Below are positions 25,812-34,533 of a DNA stretch of 40,566 nucleotides, piece after piece. The stretch is from assembly GCF_006538745.1 (NCBI RefSeq), contig NZ_BJLR01000032.1, positions 1-40,566 on the forward strand, read 5' to 3'. Position numbers and translations under genes: made by a program. The notes beneath the pieces were generated by a model. It saw nothing but the letters and a program-made list of their open reading frames with translations. It was not told where the DNA came from and did no database searches. The DNA is from Cellulomonas cellasea. Its GTDB lineage: Bacteria; Actinomycetota; Actinomycetes; Actinomycetales; Cellulomonadaceae. Positions within the stretch are counted from its first letter, which is position 1; the number at the start of each line of letters is the position of its first letter.

Positions 25812-27253
25812 ATGGCGGTCACGGACCACGAGCCCACCGACGACGAGGTCGTGCGGCTCCTCGCCGACTGGCTGCCTGACCGCCGGTGGTTCCCGGTCAA
25901 GGGCGCGGACGCGAGGCTCACGGCGGTCGGCGGGCTCACGCTCGCCGACCCGCGCGGGGAGGCGCGCGTGCGCATCCTGCTCGTGCGCGCCGAGGCGCCG
26001 GGGGTCGACACCGTGCTCCAGGTGCCGGTGACGATGCGCCCGGACCGCACCGCTGCCGACGACGGCCCCACCCCCGGTGGTGCCCGCCCCGGGCAGGCAG
26101 GGCCGGCGTGGATCGGCTCGGTCGGCTCACCGCCGATGCACGTGCGCGACGGCGTCGGGGACCCGGCGTTCCTGCGGGCGTGGATGTCCGCCGCCGAGGG
26201 GCCGCGTCCGCCGGTCGACGCCGAGCACGCCCGCGTGCTCACCGGCGAGCAGTCCAACACCTCGGTGATCATCCCTGCGAGCGACCCGGCGGGCGCGCCG
26301 GACGAGGGGCCGGCGGCCTCGGCGGAGTCGCGCCCCCCGGGCGCCGGCGACGCGACGCACGGTGCCGCGATCCTCAAGGTCTTCCGCGCGCTGGCCCCCG
26401 GCGACAACCCCGACGTCGACGTCCCCCGGGCACTCGCGCGCGGCGGCTGGGTGCACGTGCCCCGGCCGCTCGGCTGGCTCGAGGCGCAGTGGCCCGAGGA
26501 CGGCTCGCTCGTGCACGGGCACCTCGCGGTGCTCAGCGAGTTCGTCGACGGCGCGCAGGACGGCTTCGAGCTCGCGTGCGCGATGGCCGAGCGGGGCGAG
26601 TCGTTCGCCGACCTGGCGCGCGACCTCGGCTCGGTCGTCGCGGGGATGCACGCCGCGCTGGCGTCCGCCCTGCCGACCACCGACCCCGGGCGTGCCGACG
26701 AGCGCGCGGCGGCGACCGCGGACGCGGTGCGCGCGCGCTACCGGTGGGCCTCGGGCCGGAGCTCGCGCAGTACGCCGACGGCGTCGAGGCGCTCGCCGCC
26801 CGCACCGCCCGGCTGACCGACCTGCCGGCGCCGCAGCGCATCCACGGCGACCTGCACCTGGGCCAGGCGCTGCGCGCGCACGACGAGTGGTTCGTCACCG
26901 ACTTCGAGGGTGAGCCGCTCGCGCCCGTCGCGGCGCGCACACGCCCGGACCTCGCCCTGCGCGACGTCGCGGGCATGCTCCGCTCGTTCGACTACGCGAC
27001 CGCCGTCGGCCGGGGGCTCGAGACCGCCGGGACCGGCGACGACTCCTGGGCCGACGACGCGCGCGCCGCGCTGCTCGCGGGGTACGTCGAGGCGTCGTCG
27101 GGGTCCGCGGGCGGCGGGGCGGCGCCGCACACCGAGGACGTGCTGCGGGCGCTCGAGCTCGACAAGGCGCTGTACGAGGCGGTGTACGAGGCCCGCAACC
27201 GGCCCGCGTGGCTGTCGATCCCGCTGCGGGCGGTCGCGCGGCTCGTGGGCTGA
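25812..27253 (+). pseudogene. mak: Maltokinase (Mak/Pep2), frameshifted
   Basis: Mak phosphorylates maltose to maltose-1-phosphate for GlgE. The N-terminal part runs in one frame from MAVTDHEPTDDEVV (with LPDRRWFPVKG, LTGEQSNTSVI and AILKVFR) to YRWA near 26750. The C-terminal part, with the catalytic IHGDLHLGQALRAHDEWFVTDFEGEP and the ending LSIPLRAVARLVG, is read in another frame. Adding one base in the GGGCC at 26746-26750 (for example a third C) restores YRW-A-LGPELAQYADGVEALAAR. As written, translation stops at 26816 and yields a 334-residue protein without the active site. The start 25812 has AGGAGG 6 bases before it; the ATG at 25806 overlaps the treS stop. It may be a true mutation or a base-count error. 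Confidence 0.88.
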
Positions 27254-27257
27254 GGGC

Positions 27258-27272
27258 CCGGACGGGGTCCGG
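27258..27272. terminator. Short hairpin between mak and the ROK gene
   Basis: CCGGAC (27258-27263) pairs with GTCCGG (27267-27272) around GGG. It lies between two convergent stop codons 28 bases apart. Confidence 0.45.
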
Positions 27273-27281
27273 CGGCACCGC

Positions 27282-28538
27282 TCAGGCGAGCGTCGCCAGC
27301 TCCTGCGCCGACACCTCACCAGCGACCTCGGGGGGCAGCCGGACGCCCGAGTGCCGCGGCGCGAGCTCGCTCTGCAGCACGAGCGCCGCGGCTCCGACGG
27401 CGGCCGCCTCGGGCGCGTTCGTCGAGATCGTGACCCGCACGGGGTGGCTCGCGCGTGCGAAGAACGAGCGGCTCAGCTGCTCCTGCACCGCGGGCAGGTA
27501 GAGCGACCCCGCGAGCGCGAACGCGGGCCCGGTCAGCACGACGAGCTCGAGGTCCATCACGTTGGCCAGGGTCTGGGCCGCGACGCCGAGGTAGCGGGCC
27601 GACCTCGCGAGGATCTCGGCCGCGACGGGGTCCCCGCTCAGCGCGGCGCGGGCGACCGCCGCGAACTGCGCGGACACGGGCCGGTCGGCGCCGCCGAGGT
27701 CGAGGCCGCGCGCCTGTGCCTGCGCGACGACGGCCGCCGGCCCCGCCAGGGCTTCGACGCACCCCCGGCTCCCGCACCAGCACTCCGGGCCGTCGATGTC
27801 CACGCAGATGTGCCCGACCTCGCCCGCGTTGGAGCTCGCGCCGCGGTACACGGTGCCGTTGACAAGGATGCCCGCGCCGATGCCGGTGCCCATGTAGAAC
27901 GCGGCGAACGCGGACGTGGTCTCAATGCCGCCGGCCCAGTACTCGCCGATCGCGGCGGCGGTCGCGTCGTTGTCGAGCAGGACCGGCACGCCGACGGCGT
28001 CCTCGAGCGCGTCGCCGAGCGGGAAGTCGGCCCAGCGCCGCATGTTGGGCGGGGTCAGCACCATGCCGACCGACGCGGTGATGGGCCCGGGCGAGACGAC
28101 GCCGAGCCCGAGCACGCGCGTGCGGTCGATGCCGACGCGCGTGATCATGCCGTCGATCTCGGCGGCGATGCGCGCGACCACCTCGCGGGGGTCGTCGGCG
28201 CCGGCGCCGGGCTTGCGCCAGCGCGCGACGACCGCTCCCCCGAGGTTCGCGAGCACGTAGGTGATGCCCGCGTGGTCGAGGTGCACGCCGACGGCGAACC
28301 GCGCGGACGGGTCGAGCTGGAGCAGCATGCGCGGCTTGCCGCCGGTCGACTCGGCGCGCCCGGCCTCGACGACGAGCCCGTCGTTCATGAGGCGGCGCAC
28401 GACGGTCGAGATCGTCGCGCCGGTCAGGCCCGTGGCCCGCGTGAGCTCGACGCGGCTGATCGTGCCCGCGGCGCGGATCACGTCGAGGATCGCCGCGCGG
28501 CTGCTCGTGTGCGCCATCCCGAGGTTGGCACTGCTCAC
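27282..28538 (-). CDS. ROK family transcriptional repressor
   Basis: This 418-residue protein pairs an N-terminal winged helix-turn-helix (about 10-70: ILDVIRAAGTISRVELTRATGLTGATISTVVRRL) with a sugar-kinase-like ROK domain. The ROK zinc motif is intact in ECWCGSRGCVEALAG, and the sugar-site region VLLDNDATAAAIGEYW is present. Such proteins (NagC, Mlc, XylR types) release DNA when they bind a sugar. The GTG at 28538 is chosen for the strong AGGAGAG 7 bases upstream; a frame open to 28643 lacks a site. It is divergent from the ABC importer, whose promoter carries the 30-bp element. It is therefore the best candidate to bind that element and its twin before the beta-mannosidase gene. Confidence 0.9.
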   Translation of the reverse strand: MSSANLGMAHTSSRAAILDVIRAAGTISRVELTRATGLTGATISTVVRRLMNDGLVVEAGRAESTGGKPRMLLQLDPSARFAVGVHLDHAGITYVLANLGGAVVARWRKPGAGADDPREVVARIAAEIDGMITRVGIDRTRVLGLGVVSPGPITASVGMVLTPPNMRRWADFPLGDALEDAVGVPVLLDNDATAAAIGEYWAGGIETTSAFAAFYMGTGIGAGILVNGTVYRGASSNAGEVGHICVDIDGPECWCGSRGCVEALAGPAAVVAQAQARGLDLGGADRPVSAQFAAVARAALSGDPVAAEILARSARYLGVAAQTLANVMDLELVVLTGPAFALAGSLYLPAVQEQLSRSFFARASHPVRVTISTNAPEAAAVGAAALVLQSELAPRHSGVRLPPEVAGEVSAQELATLA

Positions 28539-28648
28539 GCTGGCTCTCCTGTCTGGTGCTGGGCGGTCGCCCCGGCCGTCGGCGCGCCCCTGCCCGCGTC
28601 CCCAATGTAACGATCGGGCGTCGGGGTGAGACCGGGACGACACGCGGA

Positions 28649-28678
28649 TTGACTTACTTTGTTCGGCTGCCTAAGAAT
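28649..28678 (+). promoter_or_regulatory. Promoter/operator element, copy 1 (ABC importer)
   Basis: The 30 bases consist of TTGACT (28649-28654), a 17-base spacer and TAAGAAT (28672-28678), which is close to the sigma-70 type consensus. It contains CTTA and TAAG as inverted ends 15 bases apart, a plausible ROK operator overlapping the promoter. It differs from copy 2 at two positions only and lies about 95 bases before the importer start. Confidence 0.75.
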
Positions 28679-28772
28679 GCCACACAGAGCGGGGTCGACC
28701 GACGCCCCCGCCGGGCAAGGACCGCCCACCCCCGCCGGCACGCCGAGGTGCCGGGCCGAGAGAGGATCAACG

Positions 28773-30101
28773 ATGTTCCCTCACGCACGACGCACGCGAC
28801 TGCTGGCCGTCGCCGCGATCGCCAGCACCGTCGCTCTGACCGCCGCCTGCTCGGGCGGCGGTGAGTCCGCGGAGACCAACGAGGACGGCACCCCCTCCGG
28901 CGACCTCCTGGTCCTCACGTGGCGCACCGACCTCCTCGAGGACGGCACGTTCGACGAGTACGCCGAGCGGTTCAACGAGGAGTACCCCGACGTCACCGTC
29001 GAGTTCGAGGGCCTGACGGACTACGAGGGCGAGGTCCGCACCCGCATGAACACCGAGGACTACGGCGACGTCCTCGGCGTCGTCGGAACCGTCACCCCCG
29101 ACCAGTTCCCCGACTTCTTCGAGCCCCTCGGCGACGTCGAGGAGCTCGAGCAGGAGTACCGCTTCCTGCGCGACAAGGCGTTCGAGGGCAAGGCCTACGG
29201 CATCCCGGTCGTCGGCAACACCCAGGGCATCGTCTACAACACGACCGTCTGGGAGGAGGCCGGCGTCACCGAGCCGCCGACCACGCCCGCGGAGTTCGTC
29301 GACGCGCTCAAGGCCATCAAGGCGAACGACCCCGAGGTCGTCCCGCTCTACACGAACTACAAGGACGGCTGGCCGCTCACGCAGTGGGAGGGCCACCGCG
29401 GCGAGATCACCGCGAACCCCAACTACGTCAACGAGATGGCGCAGTCCGACGCACCGTGGACCGAGGGCACCGACCACTACGTGATCGACTCGCTCCTGTG
29501 GGACGTCGTCAACCAGGGCCTGACGGAGAAGGACCCCACCACGACGAACTGGGAGGAGTCCAAGAGCCTCCTCGCGAACGGCAAGATCGGCTCGATGGTG
29601 CTCGGCTCGTGGGCCATCCAGCAGATGCAGCAGGCCGCTGAGGACGCCGGCACCGGCGCGGACACGATCGGCTACCTCCCGTTCCCGCACCAGGTCGACG
29701 GGAAGTTCTACGCGCAGGTCGGTGGCGACTACAACCTCGCGATCAACAAGAACTCGGACAACAAGGTCGCGGCCCGCGCCTGGATCGACTGGTTCAACAC
29801 CGAGTCCGGCTACGCCGAGGCCAACGGCGGCCTGTCGCCGCTCAAGGAGGGCCCGACGCCCGAGACCCTCAAGGACTTCGAGGCACTCGGCGTCGAGTAC
29901 CTCGAGCTCACGCCGGCCCCCGCCGGCAAGGAGAGCCTGTTCGCGGACATCGACTCGGAGTCCGAGGTCGGCACCAACACGCCCGACTACCGCCAGCGGA
30001 TCGTCGACGCCGCGCGCGGCGCCTCGGGCGAGACCAAGGACGAGATCTTCGAGGACCTGAACTCGAAGTGGGCGGCCGGTCGCGCCGCCGTCGGGGGCTG
30101 A
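28773..30101 (+). CDS. Sugar ABC transporter substrate-binding lipoprotein (CUT1 type)
   Basis: This 442-residue lipoprotein captures oligosaccharides outside the membrane. The signal peptide (FPHARRTRLLAVAAIAST) ends in the lipobox LTAAC, with the lipid-bearing cysteine at 26, followed by SGGG and an acidic stretch. The mature part is a type 1 extracellular solute-binding protein: FNEEYPDVTVEFEGLTDYE, GKAYGIPVVGNTQGIVYNTTVWEEAG and a C-terminal segment with ARAWIDWF. The ATG at 28773 has GAGAGGA about 6 bases upstream; frames open before it run through the promoter. It is first in the importer operon. Flanking genes suggest manno- or galacto-oligosaccharides as ligand, an inference only. Confidence 0.93.
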   Translation: MFPHARRTRLLAVAAIASTVALTAACSGGGESAETNEDGTPSGDLLVLTWRTDLLEDGTFDEYAERFNEEYPDVTVEFEGLTDYEGEVRTRMNTEDYGDVLGVVGTVTPDQFPDFFEPLGDVEELEQEYRFLRDKAFEGKAYGIPVVGNTQGIVYNTTVWEEAGVTEPPTTPAEFVDALKAIKANDPEVVPLYTNYKDGWPLTQWEGHRGEITANPNYVNEMAQSDAPWTEGTDHYVIDSLLWDVVNQGLTEKDPTTTNWEESKSLLANGKIGSMVLGSWAIQQMQQAAEDAGTGADTIGYLPFPHQVDGKFYAQVGGDYNLAINKNSDNKVAARAWIDWFNTESGYAEANGGLSPLKEGPTPETLKDFEALGVEYLELTPAPAGKESLFADIDSESEVGTNTPDYRQRIVDAARGASGETKDEIFEDLNSKWAAGRAAVGG

Positions 30102-30165
30102 CGGACCGGCTCGGTCCAGGACGAGGAGGTCGGTGACCCGTGGTGACAGGGCAGGAGAGCGTGCG

Positions 30166-31125
30166 ATGGCCGGCGTGAGCGACGTGGTCCGGGCGGAAGC
30201 CGCCGGGACGAGGAACGAGGCCGGCCTGCTGCCTGCCACCGCGAGGAAGCCGCGCGGCGGGTGGGGCTGGCGAGGGACACCGTACGTGTTCCTCGCCGTC
30301 CCGCTCGTCCTGCTGGTGGTGTTCACCTACCTGCCGGTGGTGAACATGTTCTGGTACTCCCTGACGTCCTGGGACGGGCTCGACAAGACCAAGGAGTTCG
30401 TCGGGCTCGACAACTACGTCGCGGTGTTCACGCGGCCCGAGCTGTTCCGGGTCTTCTACGTGAGCCTGTACTACTTCGCGGCGTCGTTCGTGCAGATGGC
30501 GCTCGCGCTGTACTTCGCGACGGTGCTCAGCTTCAGCACGAGGTTCCGGAACCTGTTCAAGGGGATCCTGTTCTTCCCCTACCTGATCAACGGCGTCGCG
30601 ATCGCCCTGATCTTCGTGTTCTTCTTCAAGCCGGACGGGACGCTCGACTCGATCCTGGCGCTGTTCGGCGCGGAGAACCTGCAGCAGCAGTGGCTCGGCA
30701 ACCCGGACATCAACAACATCTCGCTCGCGAGCACGTCGGTGTGGCGGTACATGGGCCTGAACTTTGTGCTGTTCCTCGGCGCGATCCAGTCGATCCCCGG
30801 CCAGCTGTACGAGGCGGCGGAGCTCGACGGGGCCAGCCGGTTCCAGCAGTTCCGGTACATCATCGCGCCGAGCATCAAGCCGATCATCGGCCTGTCGTTC
30901 ATCCTGGCGATCTCCGGGAGCCTCGCGGTCTTCGAGATCCCGTTCATCATGACCGGCGGCGCGAACGGGACCGCGACGTTCGTCATCCAGACCGTCGACA
31001 TGGCGTTCGAGAGCCTCAAGGTCGGTCTCGGCTCCGCGATGGCGGTCATCCTGCTCGTCATCGTGCTGGTCGTGACGTGGGTCCAGCGCAAGGTCGTCCC
31101 CGAGGAGAAGGTGAACCTGACGTGA
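30166..31125 (+). CDS. Sugar ABC transporter permease (MalF/UgpA type)
   Basis: This 319-residue membrane protein forms half of the import channel. It has about six membrane helices, beginning with YVFLAVPLVLLVVFTYLPVV, and the cytoplasmic EAA loop EAAELDGASRFQQFRYIIAP that contacts the ATPase. The start at 30166 (MAGVSDVV) is chosen because AGGAGAG lies 6 bases before it. A GTG at 30133 also has AGGAGG nearby, but at a short spacing. It follows the binding-protein gene by 64 bases and overlaps the next gene by 4. Confidence 0.93.
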   Translation: MAGVSDVVRAEAAGTRNEAGLLPATARKPRGGWGWRGTPYVFLAVPLVLLVVFTYLPVVNMFWYSLTSWDGLDKTKEFVGLDNYVAVFTRPELFRVFYVSLYYFAASFVQMALALYFATVLSFSTRFRNLFKGILFFPYLINGVAIALIFVFFFKPDGTLDSILALFGAENLQQQWLGNPDINNISLASTSVWRYMGLNFVLFLGAIQSIPGQLYEAAELDGASRFQQFRYIIAPSIKPIIGLSFILAISGSLAVFEIPFIMTGGANGTATFVIQTVDMAFESLKVGLGSAMAVILLVIVLVVTWVQRKVVPEEKVNLT

Positions 31126-31943
31126 GCTACGTCGCCAAGACCACCAAGTACGCGACGCTCGTCCTCGCGTGCCTCGTGACGCTGCTGCCCATCTCGGTGA
31201 TCGTCATGGCGTCCCTCAAGACGAACCAGGAGTTCTACAACACGGGCCCGTTCGACGCCCCGGGGAACTGGCTCAACCTCGAGAACTACGTGACGGCGTT
31301 CACGCGCGGCAAGATGGTGCAGGGCTTCGCCAACACCGCGTTCATCCTGCTGTTCTCGGTGGTCGGCACCATCCTGATCGGGACCATGGCGGCCTACGCG
31401 ATCGACCGGTTCGAGTTCCGGCTCAAGAAGACCGTGATCGCGCTGTTCCTGCTCGCGACCCTCGTGCCGGGCGTCACGACGCAGGTCGCGACGTTCCAGA
31501 TCGTCAACAACCTCGGGCTGTACAACACCCGGTGGGCCGCGATCGCGCTGTTCATGGGCACCGACATCGTGTCGATCTACATCTTCGTGCAGTTCCTGCG
31601 CGGCATCCCCAAGGAGCTCGACGAGGCCGCCACGCTCGACGGCGCCAACCACCTGACGATCTACCGGACGATCATCCTGCCGCTGCTCAAGCCGGCGATC
31701 GCGACGGTCGTCATCATCAAGGGCATCGCGGTGTACAACGAGTTCTACACGCCGTTCCTGTACATGCCGGGGCGCGATCTCGGGGTCATCTCGACGTCGC
31801 TGTTCCGGTTCAAGGGACCGTTCGGGGGGCAGTGGGAGGTCATCGCGGCGGGCGTGATCATCGTGCTGATCCCGACGCTGCTGGCGTTCCTCGCGCTGCA
31901 GAAGTACATCTACAACGGCTTCACGTCGGGCGCGACGAAGTAG
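31122..31943 (+). CDS. Sugar ABC transporter permease (MalG/UgpE type)
   Basis: This 273-residue partner permease has about six membrane helices. The first is YATLVLACLVTLLPISVIVM; a typical periplasmic stretch TNQEFYNTGPFDAPGNWLNLENY follows. The EAA loop is DEAATLDGANHLTIYRTIILP. The GTG at 31122 overlaps the preceding stop (GTGA). No ATPase gene follows; the operon ends at a very strong hairpin. As in other actinobacteria, a shared MsiK-type ATPase encoded elsewhere probably powers the importer. Confidence 0.94.
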   Translation: MSYVAKTTKYATLVLACLVTLLPISVIVMASLKTNQEFYNTGPFDAPGNWLNLENYVTAFTRGKMVQGFANTAFILLFSVVGTILIGTMAAYAIDRFEFRLKKTVIALFLLATLVPGVTTQVATFQIVNNLGLYNTRWAAIALFMGTDIVSIYIFVQFLRGIPKELDEAATLDGANHLTIYRTIILPLLKPAIATVVIIKGIAVYNEFYTPFLYMPGRDLGVISTSLFRFKGPFGGQWEVIAAGVIIVLIPTLLAFLALQKYIYNGFTSGATK

Positions 31944-31992
31944 CGACGGCTCCGCGGTCCTCGACCGCTGCCGCACGGGCAGCCGACCGGGC

Positions 31993-32037
31993 GACGACGG
32001 AGGCCGGGCACGCCCGAAGTGCCCGGCCTCCGTCGTC
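31993..32037. terminator. Strong bidirectional terminator, 19-bp stem
   Basis: The arms 31993-32011 and 32019-32037 are perfect reverse complements over 19 bp, with the 7-base loop GCCCGAA. The site lies between the convergent permease and alpha-galactosidase genes. Confidence 0.93.
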
Positions 32038-32048
32038 CCCGCAGTGGC

Positions 32049-34271
32049 TCAGCCCACGCGCGTCGCCCGGACCAGCACGAGCCGCTCGGAGAAGAGCACG
32101 GGCGCCTCGACGCCCACGTCCTCCAGCACCCGCCCGGGCAGCGTGACGCCCTCCGGCGTCCACCACGGCAGGTGCAGGTACCCGCTCGCGACACCGTCGA
32201 CGACGTGCGCCGGTGCCTGCGGGCGCACGAGGTACAGCGCGTCGGGGTCGAGCCCAGGCAGCGGCAGGCGGCCCGTCGGGCTCTGCGTCGACGTCGCGGT
32301 CGCGACGACGGCGAACAACGCGTCCGAGCCGTCCTGCGCGACGACCCCGTGCACCCCGTAGGCCGGGTCGGCGACGTCCGCGTGCACCGACGTGCCGGTG
32401 TGCAGCAGCCCGCGCAGCTCCTTGTACAGCGCGATCCACTCCGCGAGCTGCGCCCGCTGCGCGTCGTCGGCCTCGCGCAGGTCCCACTCGATGCCGAGGT
32501 GCCCGAACAGCGCGGTCCCCGCCCGGAACTCCAGCGGGTGCCGCCGCCCGGTGCTGTGCGCGGCGCCCGAGCCGACGTGCGCGCCGAGGATCTCGTAGGG
32601 CACGAGCAGGTTCGTCCACCGCTGGATCTGCTGGCGCTCGAGGGCGTCGATGCAGTCCGAGGTCCAGACCCGGTCGGTCCGCTCGAGGATCTCGAGGTCG
32701 ACGCGCCCGCCGCCCGACGAGCAGGACTCGATCTCGACCGCGGGGTGCCGCCGGCGCAGCTCGTCGAGCAGCCGGTAGACGGCGAGCGTCTGCGCGTGCA
32801 CCCCGGCGGTGCGCCGCGGCCCGTGACCGGCGTCGACGAGGTCGCGGTTGTGGTCCCACTTGAGGTACGCGATCGGGTACTCGGTGAGCAGCGCGTCGAG
32901 CCGCTCGAGGATGTAGGCGGACGCCCCGGGCTCGGCGAGGTCGAGCACCTGCTGGTGGCGCGCAGCGCGCGGCAGCCGGTCGGACGCCTGCAGCATCCAC
33001 TCGGGGTGCGCGCGGGCGAGGTCGGAGTCCGGGTTGACCATCTCGGGCTCGACCCACAGCCCGAACTCCATCCCGAGCCCGCGCACGTGGTCGACGAGCG
33101 GTCCCAGGCCGTCGGGCCACACGTCGGCCGAGACGTACCAGTCGCCGAGGCTCGTGGTGTCGTCGCGGCGCCCGCCGAACCAGCCGTCGTCGAGCACGAA
33201 CCGCTCGACGCCGACGGCCGCGGCCGCGTCGGCGAGGTCGGTGAGCCGGCCGAGGTCGTGCTCGAAGTACACGGCCTCCCAGGTGTTCGCGACGACCGGG
33301 CGCGGGGAGCGCGGGTGGTGCGCGCGTGCCCGGAACCAGCGGTGGAACCGCGCGGAGACGTCGTCGAGCCCGCGCCCGTACGCGCCGACGACCCAGGGGC
33401 TCGTGTAGCTCTCCCCCGCGCCGAGCCGGACCTCCCCGGGCAGCAGCAGCTCGCCGCCCCCGAGCAGGCCCGGGTTGTAGTGGCTGCGCTCGGCGAGCGT
33501 CCGGTGGTTGCCCGACCACGCGGTGTGCAGCCCCCACACCTCGCCGCGGCGGTTGCCGAAGCCGGGCGTCCCCGCGGCGAGCAGGAACGCGGCGTCGTAG
33601 CCGGTGCGCCCGCGGCGGTTCTCGCGCAGCCGGGTGCCGTGCGTGAAGTCGGTGCGCTGCGGGCTGCGCTCGCGCAGGTGCCGGCCGGTGAAGTCGAGCA
33701 GCTCGGTCGCGCGCGCCGGGACGGGCAGCGTCAGCAGCAGCCCGTCGAGCGTGAACGTGCCGTCCCCGGTGCTCGTCACCCGGGCGCGCTCGCGCACGAG
33801 CCCCGAGGCGGTGAGCTCCAGCACGAGCCGGAGCCCGAGCCCGGCGGACGCGTCGTCCGCGTCGACCACGAGCACGCTCGAGCCCGTCGCGTCCGCCGGC
33901 GTGGCGAGCGCCGCGCGCCGGACCGCGAAGGCGGTCGAGAAGTCGGCGCCGTCCCGGTGGCCGGTGAGCCCGGGCGTCCCGAGGAAGCCCGCGGACTGCT
34001 CGGGCAGCACCGCGATCTGGACCTCGCCGTCAACCGGGAACCCGAGCGGCACCGGGCGGGACGCGAGCGCGAGCGCGCCGAGCGAGGCGTCGGAGAGCGC
34101 GCCCAGGTCGGCGCCCCAGTGCAGCACGCGGGGCAGCGTCCCGCCGGTGAGGTCGACGACGAGGCTCACCCCGGCGGCGCGCAGGTGCACGACCCGGTCG
34201 TGCGGGTCGTGCGCGCCCTCGGGCGGGCCGGTGGGCGGGAACGTCAGGGACAGGGCCTCGGCGGCATTCAC
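32049..34271 (-). CDS. Alpha-galactosidase, GH36
   Basis: This 740-residue enzyme removes alpha-galactosyl residues, for example from galactomannan fragments or raffinose sugars, in the cytoplasm (no signal peptide). It has the N-terminal beta domain (WGADLG, FSTAFAVRR), the barrel with VLDDGWFGGRRDD and FGLWVEPEMVNPDSDL, the nucleophile in YLKWDHNRD (about D473) and the acid/base in WTSDCIDALERQQIQRW (about D539). The cysteine-containing EIESCSSGGGRVD is also typical. The start is the GTG at 34271, with AAGGAG 11 bases away. It is divergent from the beta-mannosidase gene, and the two activities together strip galactomannan oligosaccharides. Confidence 0.95.
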   Translation of the reverse strand: MNAAEALSLTFPPTGPPEGAHDPHDRVVHLRAAGVSLVVDLTGGTLPRVLHWGADLGALSDASLGALALASRPVPLGFPVDGEVQIAVLPEQSAGFLGTPGLTGHRDGADFSTAFAVRRAALATPADATGSSVLVVDADDASAGLGLRLVLELTASGLVRERARVTSTGDGTFTLDGLLLTLPVPARATELLDFTGRHLRERSPQRTDFTHGTRLRENRRGRTGYDAAFLLAAGTPGFGNRRGEVWGLHTAWSGNHRTLAERSHYNPGLLGGGELLLPGEVRLGAGESYTSPWVVGAYGRGLDDVSARFHRWFRARAHHPRSPRPVVANTWEAVYFEHDLGRLTDLADAAAAVGVERFVLDDGWFGGRRDDTTSLGDWYVSADVWPDGLGPLVDHVRGLGMEFGLWVEPEMVNPDSDLARAHPEWMLQASDRLPRAARHQQVLDLAEPGASAYILERLDALLTEYPIAYLKWDHNRDLVDAGHGPRRTAGVHAQTLAVYRLLDELRRRHPAVEIESCSSGGGRVDLEILERTDRVWTSDCIDALERQQIQRWTNLLVPYEILGAHVGSGAAHSTGRRHPLEFRAGTALFGHLGIEWDLREADDAQRAQLAEWIALYKELRGLLHTGTSVHADVADPAYGVHGVVAQDGSDALFAVVATATSTQSPTGRLPLPGLDPDALYLVRPQAPAHVVDGVASGYLHLPWWTPEGVTLPGRVLEDVGVEAPVLFSERLVLVRATRVG

Positions 34272-34385
34272 GGGACAACCAGCTCCTTCGCGGGTCTGTG
34301 GTCGGTCGGTGCTCGGGTCGTGCTCGGGTCGACGGTCGTGCCCGACTGCGGGCTGCCCGGGGCTGCCGGGCTGATCGACGGTCGG

Positions 34386-34415
34386 TTGACTTACTTTGTT
34401 CAGTTGCCTAAGAAT
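34386..34415 (+). promoter_or_regulatory. Promoter/operator element, copy 2 (beta-mannosidase)
   Basis: TTGACT (34386-34391), a 17-base spacer and TAAGAAT (34409-34415) match copy 1 at 28 of 30 bases; both differences are in the spacer. It lies about 120 bases before the beta-mannosidase start and may also influence the divergent alpha-galactosidase gene. Confidence 0.75.
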
Positions 34416-34533
34416 TGCCCCACCAGGGTACCTGCCTCGACGACGCCGCTCACGCGGCCACGTCGTCCGACGGGCGCACGCGACGATGCGTGCACCGCGC
34501 GCGGGACCTCCGAGACCCAGGAGCGGGCCGACG

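Noticed and set aside
26740-26760. Programmed ribosomal frameshift in mak
   Set aside because: No slippery heptamer of the usual form, and the restoring base lies in a short G/C run, which suggests an indel instead.
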